This document shows positions 33,419 to 44,977 of a stretch of DNA of 64,000 nt, one piece after another. Position numbers and translations under genes: made by a program. Each line of letters opens with the position of its first letter. Position 1 is the first letter of the stretch. The stretch covers positions 378,110 through 442,109 of the forward strand of contig MNCI01003938.1 in the NCBI GenBank assembly GCA_015680685.1, given 5' to 3'. Source of the stretch: Gnetum montanum. Lineage: Eukaryota; Streptophyta; Gnetopsida; Gnetales; Gnetaceae. The notes below the pieces were generated by a model. It was not told where the DNA came from. It made no database searches and saw only the letters and a program-made list of their open reading frames with translations.

Positions 33419-35173
33419 GAGTTGACCCACTATGATATTTGGGACCATTAGATGGCATGCAAGGATTAGGATGATGCCTCCCATGGTTGTGTTCATTGGG
33501 CCGTGTGATTGTTGGAGTGTTAGTTGGTGGCCCTGATGAAGTTACATGAGGCGTTGGGTTCGAAGGTAAGGGTGCACCATAGTGTGGGACTTGTGCTAGG
33601 TTGGAAGAGATAGTGGCCTCTAAATTATATTGTCCCTTCTTACAATCGTGTTTAAAGAAAGGACGCTTTGGATGTTGTTGAGGTTTCTCACTGTTGTTGG
33701 TAGTAGTAGCACAAGTGTTGTTCGTGGGTTGTTGCTATGGCACAAATACCTTAGGAATAATTGGTGGCACTGTGGAAGGAGGGAAAGGATGAGAATATTG
33801 AAATTTAGGAGGAGGATAAGGTGCACAAGGTGGTGGTTGTGTTGGAGGTATGGGCTGATAGTATTGTGGAGAATGGTATTGTGGTAAGATAGAGTACGTT
33901 GGCCCAAATGGAGAAACAGGATTTTGAACGTGATAACCATTCGAGTATGGAAAATATGAAGAATGCCTCCAGTCTAAGGGTGGTCTCCCCCACGACTGGG
34001 ATTGTTGCCACTATGACCGAACACAGTATCTCTGTATGAACTCTAGATGTAACGTGCTTCCCCAATGCTCCTATAAATGTAACAATATTGGGCATTAGCC
34101 CTTGGGGTGATCATACAGGCATATGTTGCATTCATACGTAGGATTGGCAGTTGAGTGCTTATTCCCTTTATTCTTTTTTTCCGAATGTCTACTATTTTAT
34201 CCTGCTTCTTGGGTTGTCAAAACTCTATCTCCAATATTTTTGATATATTCTCCACACTTTTGATACATCCATTCCAACATCTTATTGATCTTTATCTCAG
34301 CTTCTTCTAACGATTGTTGTATTGGCAAAGATGATGTTTCCACCTTGAGATTTGTTGATCTCTCCTTGTTATGATCTTGTACCTTTGTTAAGTTAAGATT
34401 TTGGTCTCGTTGATGTTTTTCAACACTCTCCCATCAAGCTAATTCTCCTTCTTATTTTGCTACCTGCTTAATAAGCTCTTGGATTTGATGGGTTTGTAGT
34501 TTGTATAGTTGACCTTGGGCATATACTCCTAAGGTCTCTCTTGTTTCATTATGTAGCCCATCAATGATATGGTACATTATCCTTTCCTCGAAAAACCCAT
34601 GGCCTGGACAGTTGTTTAAAAATGCATAATATCTTTCTAAGGCCATGTCCAAGGGTTCATGTTTTGCTTGTTTCCATCCTTGGATTTGTTTCCTCAAGGC
34701 TGACACTCTTGCATAGGTTTGATATTTTTTGTTAATGATCTATACCATACTTTTGCTTGGTCAACGAGTGTTATCGGAAAGAGCTTAAGTTTTCGCCAAC
34801 CGTTATCAATGTTCTTCCATGTATAGGCATTGTAGAATACTTGTAAATGTTGATGCGGGTCTAAGTCATAGCCTCCTGACAAAGTAGGAAAGTTTTTTAA
34901 ATCGAGCCTAGGTAGATAGCTCTCTTTATGATGCTTATGTGAGATTCGAACAGCCTCCTATATTTGCGTTAGGCTTGTAGTGGCCAGTGGAAGTTCATCA
35001 TCATCGAGTAAGTTATGCTTTTGTGCATTGTGATGATGTTGCTTTCATTCATGTTTATAAGAAACTCCCACTTTAGGTTGTATACTCCAATCTTCATCGT
35101 CATATAGTTCATTGGTTCTCCAATGAACTTCCTCACTAAGTGTGGCGTTATTGTGTTGTTGTAGGAGAGGCAT
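33419..35173 (-). pseudogene. Gag of element D
   Basis: Starts at Met 35173 (MPLLQQHNNATLSEEVHW). The core reads LKNFPTLSGGYDLDPHQHLQ, then WRKLKLFPITLVDQAKVWY (34882-34694), followed by CPGHGFFEERIMYHIIDGLH (about 34620), matching the gag core of B. A zinc-knuckle relic near 34130-34090 reads CNICLYDHPKG-stop-C. A Pro/Gln/Tyr-rich linker lies at 34000-33600. In-frame stops are present (for example after KHE and after TQI). Gag would form the particle that packages element RNA. Confidence 0.75.
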
Positions 35174-35284
35174 TGTTGTGTGTCAATTTATGTGACTTTT
35201 TATAATTACTTCTTTCTAAGAGATATATCATTAAGTCCTATACAACAACCTTGTATGATATAACTAATCTAGATAACTAGCACC

Positions 35285-35303
35285 GTCGCCAGCAACAGTG
35301 CCA
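35285..35303 (-). other. Primer binding site of element D (tRNA-Asp)
   Basis: Minus strand TGGCACTGTTGCTGGCGAC lies next to the 5' LTR. The complement of the 3' end of plant tRNA-Asp is TGGCGCCGTTGCCGGGGATC; differences are mostly G to A and C to T. Confidence 0.7.
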
Positions 35304-35304
35304 A

Positions 35305-36112
35305 TGATGAGTGACGAGGTACCCCTACACTCTACCATACGAATACGAGCATTTTCAGGCACAATCCGGTCGAACTCTGCAGACAGACTAGTTGTGGCAC
35401 CTAGATCGTTAACCTTAGGTTGTAGTTTGCTATCTTCCCACCTAGACTAGTATTATATTTGCCCCATATGGTTTAGTCCAGAGTGAGGTGTATGATGTGT
35501 TCTAACCTAATGCTACTCCTGAAGGCAGTGAAAAATAATATTAACTAAGCTAAGCTAGGAGGGAAAGGGTAAGAGAATCTAATCTAGCCTAAGTGCGATG
35601 AGCAACCAATTCCTTGATCAACTGTACACAACTTGGACTTCATGCACGACTACCACTGGGATTACCAAGTGCAGATCCTAGGTACACCACAAGGATACCA
35701 AGTAGTCACACTTAAATGCTCGTAATCAAGTCGTACTCATTCCGTGTTACTAGGAGATAAGGGTGAGAGGAAAAAGTAGTAAATAACAATTAAATAAACA
35801 AATAAATAACAAATTGAATGTTGCAATGATGAAGTAATCTTGATCTTTATTGTCAGTCATGTGCATGTCCAAGTACCTCACACTCGAATAAAGAATGTTG
35901 TACAATTACATTCACCACACTGCAGGCAGACACTGAAAAAATAATCTATCTCTAGAGTGATCAAACTACCAGAGCTTTGCTACTTCTATTCTATGATGAT
36001 AAACAAGGAAGAGCTACTTCTTATTTATAGACATTGCAGTAGACTGCAATATCGTGTATGCGCTATTGCGGGGGATGCAATATCGTGGCCCATGCTATAT
36101 CGCATCTCATCA
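35305..36112 (-). repeat. 5' LTR of element D
   Basis: 808 bases, TGATGAGTGACGAGG...GCATCTCATCA on the plus strand. In element orientation U3 contains several GATATTGC and ATATCG words, then TATAAATA at 36029-36022. ATGTA follows at 36113-36117. Confidence 0.9.
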
Positions 36113-36117
36113 ATGTA

Positions 36118-37001
36118 TAAGCACTTGATCTGACTATTTTTCATGTGCCTAGTTGGAATTTTAATTGCCTCCACAACATTGAGCATACTTTGAGTCACTA
36201 ATAGAGGTTCATCATCATCACTACGTTGATGACACTGATGATGGTTTTGACCACCCCTTCAATTTTGGTGGCCTTCACGGTCATTGTTATCTCAATGATC
36301 ACCTTCATCATGGTTGTTTCAATGATGACTTCCATGAGAATCGTCAGATGAAGAGGAATGTTTAGAATCATATGAAGAGAATGAACAGGAAGATGGATTG
36401 CCACTGCTACCATGGTATTCACCACCACTCTTACGTTGATTATGATCACCATCCTTAGATCCCTTACTATTATGGTGCTTACCTGAGTTCCTACCTTGGC
36501 TATCACTTCTTCCTAATCTAATTTATGGATAGTGGATCGTAAGTTCAGGTTCACACCCTCACAATCTATAACAAGGGATGGAGAATCTTCATGTTGAAAA
36601 CCTTACAAGGGAGGATCCTCATTGTCATCTTGATTTAGTAGGAACAAGGGATTGGTGTAATGTTTTCCCTTTGTGGCTTCATAGAGTTTCTCATGACATC
36701 GATCTCATTTACATTGTGTTTCATTGGAACAGTAGTTTTCAGTGTCATATCCATCCACAATATATTCATCTTGAGGATATGCTATGCCCAATGTATTAAG
36801 GGTTTTGAATAGCATCTTAGGCAAAGATCGATCGGGGGGTAAGACAATGTTTCCCTCCATATCACACCATCACAACTGTTCATCCTAATTCAAGATGAAG
36901 GTGAACTTTGGCACAAACTCATCTAGATGAGTGTATACCACCTTTCATTCTTGTGGAACCAGTGGTCTGGTATCTTTGTGCTTGTGAGAAGAAGAAGACA
37001 T
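36118..37001 (-). pseudogene. Gag of element C, 5' part
   Basis: Met at 37001 followed by SSSSHKHKDTRPLVPQE-stop, then VVYTHLDEFVPKFTFIL, matching B (VVYIHPNEYIPDFTFILHQD). The stretch nearer to D is His/Asp/Arg-rich. It ends at the target duplication of D, after which the same gag goes on at 27803. Frame 36506-36198 on the minus strand is a shifted reading of the low-complexity part. Confidence 0.65.
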
Positions 37002-37140
37002 TTTACAAAATAAAATAAAATAAAATTATTAATGTGCTTTATAATTTTATGTATAGTGGGAATGATATTGACCTTTAGATTCGTACAATGAAATTAATGG
37101 TATTCACTTAAACCTAAATAGTGCATGTTCCACAAACAAG

Positions 37141-37159
37141 GTCCCCAACAATGGTGCTA
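37141..37159 (-). other. Primer binding site of element C (tRNA-Asp)
   Basis: Minus strand TAGCACCATTGTTGGGGAC next to the 5' LTR. It differs from the tRNA-Asp complement at a handful of sites, nearly all G to A or C to T. Confidence 0.7.
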
Positions 37160-37160
37160 A

Positions 37161-38097
37161 TGATGAGTGATGAGGTACCCCTACATCCAACCATACAAAA
37201 TCACAAAGCATTCACACACAATCCAGTCAAATTCCATGGACCTTATCATTTCTAGTGCATTAGTCCTTTAGAAAGTGAATCTAGCCTTAAGGTCAATCAT
37301 TGTCTTCCCAATTACACTTGTGATATTTATTGGTATGGTTAAGTGTAATTGAGGCATATGATTTTTGTCATTTTGTGTTTTATAAGTTGGTGCTCAAATG
37401 TAGATAAACGGAATTTGATTAACTTACCTAAATTAACTAATTAACTAACATTTAACTAATCCTAACATAAGCATCCAATCCTACCTTTCGTACATGTCCT
37501 GAACCCACGTATCCACTTTTGGGTGACCAAGAGCTATGCTATCAAGTGTATCAAGTAATAACATTGTTGGGATTACCAAGCAAATACGTGTTACACTCAA
37601 AGCAATCATACTTATGTGTGTACTCTATCTGGCTTAATTGCTTCATTAATGTAATAACTGGAAAATATTTAATAACTAATTGAAAACATTTAATAAATAG
37701 CTAAAAACATTAAAAGCATAAATGAAATAACTAATCTATTCAAAGTGCTACAAGGTTTATCAGAAAGCTCATCTTTATTATTGCACACACTGTTGTGCTC
37801 AGGTACAAAAATGCTTGAATAACGATCTGTACACTCAATGACTCCTACTATGAGCACTTAAAGAAAAAATTCTAACTTTCAAATGGAAAAAATGTAAGAG
37901 CTCTACTGCAACTACAATCTCTATGTGCCATAAATGCAGTTTCAAGTGTGTATTTATAGTCGACTATAGACACTACATCAATAGGGTCATGTCGATGCAT
38001 GATATGATGCATCAACTAGGCCTTGTCAATGAGGCCCAGACAATGAGGTTGCATCGATGAGGTTTTGTTGATGCAACTAACAAAACGTGACTCATCA
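37161..38097 (-). repeat. 5' LTR of element C
   Basis: 937 bases, TGATGAGTGATGAGG...GTGACTCATCA on the plus strand, matching 16442-17380. TATAAATA on the minus strand at 37958-37951. ACCAA follows at 38098-38102. Confidence 0.9.
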
Positions 38098-38102
38098 ACC
38101 AA

Positions 38103-38658
38103 CAACGCACTTCTTTTCTCATATGATGTAAGTTAACTTTTTTTTTTCACTTTGAATTGTTTGTTATTTTCTTTATATGAACTATTTTTATACACTATCT
38201 TTATTTTTTTTGCAACTAATGTCATGAACTTTAATCATGCATAACAAACATATCAAGACTTCAAATCAAAAAATTTTTGAACCTATGAGATCCTTATCAT
38301 ACATTCTACACATTCACATGCCAAAACCACACCTGAAGATCATGTAACATAGCACTATTGTGCAAATGCATAAATACCAAAATCACACATAAAGTATAAA
38401 GACATATCAAATAGGTGCTCTTGTACCCCAATCCAACACCCTTGCCAACAAGATCACCTATCTAACACATCACAGAGCACTAGTGTACATAATCACGTTA
38501 GCTAAGCATGTAAAGACATCATAATTGTAACATAAAGACAAAGCCTCATAACATATAAAATACATTAACTTGTCCCTGACAACCCACTAGGACTTCACAT
38601 ATAATGTATAAATCATAAGCATATGATCATACCTAATGTCTCTGTATGGGATGTAACA
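38103..38658 (-). repeat. Part 2 of the long LTR of chromovirus H
   Basis: Continues the sequence broken at 16441 by element C. In minus orientation the LTR would begin TGTTACATCCC at 38658, right after the integrase end of H. No second H LTR is in the window, so this cannot be confirmed here. Confidence 0.45.
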
Positions 38659-38659
38659 C

Positions 38660-38905
38660 TCTCAAGAATCTTCCTCCTAGAAGATCTCAAGATGAGCTAC
38701 ATGCATCTTAGTCTACACCTCCCAAGTAGCCTCTGAAGCTCCATGTCTACTCCATAAAATCTTAACCATAGTTACAAATTTACTACGTAATTATCATAAC
38801 ATATGATCAACAATCTTTAGTAGTTGATCAACATAACTAACATTGAACTGTAGTTGTATCTATGAATGGCTAATCATATGATGTTCATCAGACACATAAT
38901 GTTGG
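38660..38905 (-). pseudogene. Integrase C-terminus with chromodomain remnant of element H (Tekay-like)
   Basis: Minus strand reads HYVSDEHHMI, then QLLKIVDHML, then VKILWSRHGASEATWEV followed by TKMHVAHLEIF. This is the end of a Tekay/Del-type integrase (RKYVpDpsHvi, then ilDr, then vKVLWrnh-veEATWE--eeM---yP-lF), whose chromodomain would guide insertion to marked chromatin. Three in-frame stops are present. Similarity ends near 38905, so the rest of H is lost or replaced. Confidence 0.7.
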
Positions 38906-41344
38906 GATAACTTTACTATGGGGCCCAAATTTGAACATAATGTGAGCTTCTCCATCGCCTAGGTATGATCTTTGATGATGTTTCATTTTCAAGAAATTTG
39001 ATGCATGAATCTATGGAGATTCAAGTTGAAGAAGCACTTGCACAAAAGGATTCAAGTGAAACTGAAATTATGAAACTTGTACAAGTAAAAATGTTTGATT
39101 CCTTGGCACTAAAACTATGGGAAAGTTAGGAAAAAGGAATGGGAGATTTGGAATACCTAAAATTATAAGAAACAAAATAAATTGATTAGATGGAGGATCA
39201 AACTGAATCTTTAGATTTGAATTCATCAATTAGATCATAGAAGTCCCCTTCAATTTTAAATAAGCTTCTTCATCTAACTTCCAATACGTACTCAAACAAT
39301 GATGGTAAGACTAAAATTATGGTTCAAAATAGACAACTACAAGTAGGAAGAATATAACTTGCAAGATGCAATTTCTTACTGCACAACACAAGTATATCTA
39401 AGATCCTAGATAGCAATCTTGATGGCGCTAAACAATGCAAGAATGTGGAACATTAGATCAAAGATCTAGGCAAGACAACACTTAGGCTAGCAACTTTACA
39501 TGAGAGTATATGATGGAGAATCTTGTAGAGATGCATATCCTATTCCAAAGAATGCACTCATGTGTGGAAAGGCTAGAGGCCCCTACACACATCCTTAATT
39601 AGATCAAAAACATCCTTCAAGGTATGGTTTGATTGTTTATTCCATTGGTTGGTGTATTCTTATTTGAATTCATGCTGCTTTCTCATCAATTCTTGGTTGG
39701 TGATCATAAAACTGGTCCTATTAATATGACTTGGCAAAGTTTCAAACTATTTATGGTGGTAGAAGCTTATGGATATTACATGTTGGTTGTTAAAAAAATA
39801 AAAAAAAAGAGAAGAAAAAACAAAGAATAATATTATTTAATAAGAAAAGAAATTTATTAGATAGTTATAACTTGGCAATTATAAATTTTATTTCTATAGT
39901 AGTTATAACTTTCCCCATAGAAGTTATAACTTCTGATGGTAGTTATAACTAATTTTTCATGATGTTGTAACCACCAAACAGGACACTTGTCAACTAACTC
40001 CCATTAATTTTGATGGTGGTTGTAAGGTGGTTATAACTAATTCTCATTAATTTATACAGCGGTTATAACTAGCTCCCATAGTGGTTATAGCATACCTTAA
40101 TTTCCCATAATGATTGTAAGTACCCAGAAGCCACTATAAAAAGAGCTTCAAGGGTAGAATATAAGGGGATAAATCAAGAAGAATTATTGAAGATGACTTG
40201 TAATAATGGCTTGCTAATTACATCATCAATTCAGCTACTTTCTAAAACTCCTATGAGTTCTTTTCTTCTCAATTTGTCTTAGTTTCTTGGTTAATGGTTT
40301 AGATAGTACTGTGCTTGGCATTTAATTTTAGGTTTTTTTTATTGCTCTTATAGCTCTATTTTTGTGGAATTCTAGACTTCTATTTGCTTTCCATGTAAGA
40401 GCTTATGTTGTCTTTTGAAAAGCATCTTGAGTAATTTAATAGTAACGTTTTTATGAAATTGCATGTTTAAGTCTAGAGGGTCTAGAAAATTTTTGATATT
40501 TTAAGGTGACTTAAAATAGCGTCAAATTTTAAAATCTTTTCTTTGATGTTTTAATCTCAAAATTGTTAAATCTTTTTTGATAGCTCTATTATTTGCAATT
40601 ATTGACAACTATTTAACTAGTGAAATAATAGCTTGTATTTTGACGTTTACAAAGCATTTTGGTAGTTTAATAAGAGTTCCTTTTACAAAATTGCTGATTA
40701 AGTTAAGAGGATTTGGACAATTTGTAACACTTCAAATTGAATTAGAATAACTTTATTTTGAATTGTTTCTTCATGTTCAACTTATCTTGATTAAATGTTT
40801 GATATTTCACACAAATATGCTTTTCTTTCTTCTTCTCTTTTAAAATCCATTGAATCTTGGACTATTTCTATTTTCTTGTGGATCTTTCTCTCTAAGGAAA
40901 ACTAGGAGTACATTTTTGTAGAATTGTGCTCAAGCATTTTGGTGATATTTTATTTGTTTCAAGCAACATACTATAGGGGCTATATAGACTAAGTGACTTG
41001 ACAAAATAGGAATCTTTAATGACTCACAGTATTAAACAAGGTTAGCTAAATTTTTGTTATAATAGCCAGTTACAATTTCATAAACAAACCTAACTATTTC
41101 AACATTCATAATAACAAACACACATTTATGCTTAGTTCACTCTATTACCACTAAGTTTATTTGGAGGTATCTGGGCCTTTATGTTGTTAGAGACTAGCAA
41201 GCACCTAAACTCAAGTTTGAAAGAGCACCTTTGTTTCCCATGATTCCAATCATGAGACCAAAGGAAAACATTGGCGATCACAAACGGTTGCCAACAAAGG
41301 CCTAGCTAAGTGATTTGAGATCTAAATAGTAAAGCTTAGACTTG
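38906..41344. other. Unassigned AT-rich stretch, possible LTR
   Basis: No family recognised. 38990-39830 has only short plus-strand frames. The part from about 39850 has repeats of GGTTATAACT and a TATA-like ACTATAAAAAG at about 40134, which together look like a plus-strand LTR promoter. A sequence TTGGCGATCACAAACGG near 41267 vaguely resembles a Tat-type primer site. No LTR pair was found, so no element is called. Confidence 0.3.
39860..40090. repeat. Dispersed GGTTATAACT-type repeats
   Basis: About ten copies of GTTATAACT or close variants (TAGTTATAACT, GGTTATAACT) with irregular spacing, some as near palindromes. The spacing is too uneven for a simple satellite. They lie upstream of a TATA-like box, so they may be U3 enhancer repeats. 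Confidence 0.45.
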
Positions 41345-41830
41345 ATGAAATCATTAACTGTCCCCTTGAAGATGGCCAAGAGATGTGTTTCAAAGATGGA
41401 TTTAGGAATTTTGTTAAGGGTGGCATTCCATCTTTATATGAAATTTTGAATAGGTTTAAGGGGCCCTTGTTTTACTTTATGAGTTGATCTAACATTGTAT
41501 TAAGCTTCAAGTTACATTTAAAATAGTTAAAAAATTGCATGATCAAGTTATCTATGGAGGAAATGAAGCTTTTAGGTAGTGTATGGTACTAATCTAAGGC
41601 TTTTCTAATTAAAGACATGGGCAAGATGTGCAATATAGTATGTAGCTAAGCTTGTGATAATGAGTATTCAAAATGAAAAGTAATGAGGTGAGCATTGAGC
41701 TTACCTTCATCATTATATTTGGTAAAGTGAGGGATGTGAATTCCTATAGAAAGGATTATATATGGAATGATTGGACTTATGGGATCATCTTGATCAAATT
41801 TCATGATTTTTATGTCTAACTAGTACTAGC
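41345..41830 (-). pseudogene. Orphan gag fragment (Ty3/gypsy)
   Basis: Minus strand reads GIHIPHFTKYNDEGKLNAHL, then YHTLPKSFISSIDNLIMQFF, then FIxRWNATLNKIP, following the plant gag pattern (iP-f-KYdG-gdP-eHL, WY--Lp--SI-sw-dL---F, F--RW). Several stops. No protease or RT follows in the window on this strand. It could be the missing 5' part of relic G, displaced by nested insertions, but this is untested. Confidence 0.6.
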
Positions 41831-43963
41831 TTTAAGATTTTCAACTTCTTAGTAAGGCTTTGGATTAGTTGGAAGGCTTGATCTAGGCCTTGAGGTGCTT
41901 CTATAGGCTATGTTGGTTATACTGATGGTTGGAAAAAACATTAAGCAACTTGAGGTCATGAAATTGATAACAGTATGGATTAGAGAAGTTCTGTGGCTAT
42001 CATTGTAGGAGGTTTAAACCTAGAAAAAGTGATTGGTGCTAGGACTTACAAAATGAAGGGAATGAAGGGTTTGTAGGAATTTTATAAGACTTGAGATGCC
42101 AAAGAAGGGTCTACTAAGATGAAAAAAGAAGGTGACATGGAAGAGACCATAAGTGGTGATCTTACAGAATAAGGTTGGGTTGTGAAAGCACTGACATGAA
42201 TAGGAAGGTGAATTGGGAAGCTATTTGAGAGGCTTAACCCAAGGAGGTTGCGAACATTATATTACTTATTATTGACATCAAATACAATGGATTATTTACC
42301 AATGAGTTAGAAATGAATCATTGTAGAGTTTCCTCCAAATGAGAGTTAGTCTCATAGTAACCTCAAAGCCCATCTTGATGCTCTTAATCTTATTCCAAAC
42401 TAGCTCCTTCACTAACCATAACCTCATCATCAACAACCACTAATTGGCCTAACATGTTGACATATACTTCTAAAAGCTCAATGTTGTCATACGGAAAAGG
42501 GATATATTCCTTCCCATTCTTATGAACAAAATCATGCTTATAGTCTAACTTCTTGCATGAAATATGCAAATCAACCTAGATTTTTGAAAGATGAAGTTGT
42601 AATATTCTTCAGTAATATTGGCATGTATGGGGTTATGTCCTATTTTCCAAGGAATTTCCTACACTCCATCATAGCTTGGTCCTTAGGATCATAGATACAA
42701 GTGGATTCCTAGTTCAAGGCCATGGAAACAATTTTTTGTGGTAGAATGGTTGATAAAAAAGGCATAAACTATGTAGGACCAAGGTATTGGGCAAATGTGG
42801 CAAAGGTTTTAACATCTTAAACAAGTTGTGGCTTGTAGCTTGCAGCTTGTTTGAGATATAATGTATATGCGATGTAGCATATTTAACAGCTTTTTCTATG
42901 AGCTTGCATGTATCTACTTTGTTCAATTTTCTCTTACAAATAAATTTGCAATAGGTTCTCTCATTTCTTGCTAATTTTCACTAGATGAAGGCTACAAAAA
43001 GCTACAAAAGTCTCTCTACTTGCCAAAAATAAGTTTCTTACCAAAACATCATTTATCTACCAAAAGATCCTAAAAATGGTGTCAAATCTTGGTTAAATAG
43101 GCCTTGGATTTGCTACCTTTGTGTCAATTATGTTTCTGCAAGTTTTTTGAATACTTATGTAGTGTTTTTGATCATTTTTATGATCCAAAACTATAGTGTA
43201 TCCACCACCAGAGTTTTTGACCTTTGAGCTCAAATATGCTAGCATAATGAAATTCATAGCTTATTTGACAATGTGGGCCATGAATTTTATTTTACATGTT
43301 AAAAAAAAAGAAATGCTCTAAAATAAAATTTTTTAAGGGAAATAAAGGAATTTTAATTTACTCTTGAATTTAATCAAATTACATTACAAAAGCTTGATTT
43401 CCAAGCTTCTTTGCTTGCAACATGAATTTTCCTTGAGCTATTTCAGTGGGTGGTTTTGCATGGCAAATTTTCTAGTGATCCATGTTGATAATAACAAAGG
43501 ATAATCTTCCATTATCATGGGGAGAGAATGACTCAGCATCATTGATGCTAAGTTTGATGTAAGAGATCTTTTCTAAGAGATCACTAAGAAAAATGAAAAT
43601 GATAGAGTGGAGAAACAACATGTTCCATGTATTACATATAATGACACAAGATATAGCTACATGAAAATAGAATGAGGTACTAAATAGAAAGAAATCCCAA
43701 TGCATAACAAGTGCACAGAGAAGGTGTGTATGCAAAAGTACATGTACACAACAACCATTAAGTAGGAAGAAAACTTGTGGCTAATAGTAGAGGATAAATG
43801 CAAATCTTAAATTTTCATGGAACAAACAGAGAATCTCATTAGCTCTTATGTAGATAAGTTGGATGAATTGAAAGTAGTGTGACATTAACTCTCATAAGAG
43901 AACCATGTTCAAGAAGAAAACATTGGCTAGGAGGAATTATAAATTCAAGAAGAATTGGTGTTA
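41831..43963. other. Unassigned stretch left of element B
   Basis: AT-rich. The minus strand may continue the gag N-terminus or leader of the orphan gag (frame 42926-42714, no recognised motif). From about 43780 the sequence may belong to relic I on the plus strand, because element B splits one sequence with GAACC on both sides. Confidence 0.3.
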
Positions 43964-43968
43964 GAACC
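43964..43968. repeat. Left target site duplication of element B (GAACC)
   Basis: GAACC directly before TGATGAG at 43969; GAACC again at 54026-54030 after CTCATCA. Confidence 0.85.
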
Positions 43969-44960
43969 TGATGAGTGGCAAGGTATCCCTATGCTCAACC
44001 ATATGAATATGAGCATTTCACACACAATCCAATCAAATTCCAAGGACTACGTGCTTATGCACCCTTATGGAATAAGGATGGGTTGGTTGATCGTTGTCTT
44101 CCCAAGCTTACCTATATGTCATGATTGTATGGTTAAGTAAGCTTGAGGCATATAATATTTATAGCTTTTATGTTTTTAGGTCCTGTGCTAGTAGGGAAGG
44201 AGAGAGGTAACTAAGTAACTAATTTAACATAACTACTCATTAACTAAGTTCTAACTAATCCTAACACTAGTATCCATTTCCACTTGTTGTACACATCCTG
44301 AACTAGTGCAACACTACTGGGATTACCAAATGCTAATCGTTACTAGGTTACCAAGCTTTACACGCATGCTTGAAGTGGTCATGCTTGTGTAATTTAATGA
44401 TTTTCTTAATTGATCAAAATGAATTGATGTGCTAATAACATAAATGTAAAGTGCATAAAATAAAATAAATGCATAAGAAAATAAAATAAAATAAATGTGT
44501 AAGAAAAAAAATCTCAAGTGCTGCAAGGATGAATCAAAGAGCTTGTCTTTATTAATGTACACAAGGTGTGCTCAGGTACAAAATACTCAAATAAAGATCC
44601 ATCCATACTTAAACCTCCTATTGCAGGCACTTGGAAAATACTCTAATTTTCAAATAGACAACAAGAGTTTCACTACTTGACTACTGAAAGACTTCTTCCC
44701 AAGTGTGCGCCTGGGCACTGTATTTATAAGCTTAGGAGCAACTACTCTAATAATTAGAGTAACCACTCTAATAATTAGAATAACTAATAAAGTAACTGCT
44801 AGAGTAGCCACTCTAATAATTAGAATAACTACTAGAGTAACTCTAATAATTAGAGTAACTGCTAGAGTAACCACTCTAATAATTAGAGTAATGACTAAAG
44901 TAACTGCTAAAATAACTACCCTAATAATTAGAATAACTACTAGAGTAACTGCTTTAATCA
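43969..44960 (-). repeat. 3' LTR of element B, with expanded U3
   Basis: TGATGAGTGGCAAGG...GCTTTAATCA on the plus strand. It matches 53208-54025 but is 174 bases longer because of a tandem array in U3 (44745-44956). TATAAATA on the minus strand at 44728-44721. Confidence 0.9.
44745..44956. repeat. Tandem palindromic array in the U3 of element B
   Basis: Repeats of CTCTAATAATTAGAGTAAC and variants. CTCTAATTATTAGAG-like units are near perfect palindromes, with about seven copies of TAATAATTAGA and interspersed ACTGCTAGAGTAAC. The 5' LTR (53985-54020) has only one to two units, so this array grew in the 3' copy. Confidence 0.85.
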
Positions 44961-44977
44961 TACCCCCATGACTGAAT
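44961..44977 (-). other. Polypurine tract of element B
   Basis: Minus strand TTCAGTCATGGGGGTA directly before the 3' LTR start, the same as in A. Confidence 0.75.

Larger units (their letters stand above)
27809..36112 (-). mobile_element. Element D: Athila-like retrotransposon with ORF3, pol missing at an assembly gap
   Basis: Bounded by LTRs of 731 and 808 bases and by target duplication ATGTA. In element orientation: 5' LTR (35305-36112), tRNA-Asp primer site, gag (35173 to about 33419), a 69-N gap, a non-coding stretch, ORF3 (31470-28712), a decayed polypurine tract and the 3' LTR. Protease, RT, RNase H and integrase, about 3.7 kb in B, are absent, and the only place for them is the gap. 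The ORF3 is better preserved than in C, in keeping with a later insertion. Confidence 0.9.
16442..38097 (-). mobile_element. Element C: Athila-like retrotransposon with third ORF, interrupted by element D
   Basis: Bounded by two LTRs of 939 and 937 bases that match throughout, and by a 5-base target duplication ACCAA (16437-16441 and 38098-38102). In element orientation (minus) the order is 5' LTR, tRNA-Asp primer site, gag, protease, RT, RNase H, integrase, non-coding stretch, third ORF, polypurine tract, 3' LTR. Element D with its duplication removes about 8.3 kb from the count, leaving an element of about 13.3 kb. Every frame carries stops. C sits inside the LTR of H and is older than D. 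Confidence 0.9.

Noticed and set aside
33630-33940. ORFs on both strands rich in Arg/Trp or Leu/His
   Set aside because: They are alternative readings of the low-complexity gag linker of element D.
35285-35303. Possible tRNA-Asp gene fragment
   Set aside because: Only the complement of the tRNA 3' end is present and it sits next to an LTR, so it is a primer site. No cloverleaf could be built.
36198-36506. Val/Ile/Met-rich ORF on the minus strand
   Set aside because: Shifted reading of the His/Asp-rich part of the gag of C; the frame matched in B is different.
41266-41285. Primer site for a plus-strand element (TTGGCGATCACAAACGG)
   Set aside because: The match to known Tat-type primer sites is weak and the following gag is on the opposite strand, so no element was called from it.
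44705-44971. Overlapping ORFs on both strands rich in Ile, Thr, Arg and Val
   Set aside because: They are translations of the tandem U3 array of element B.
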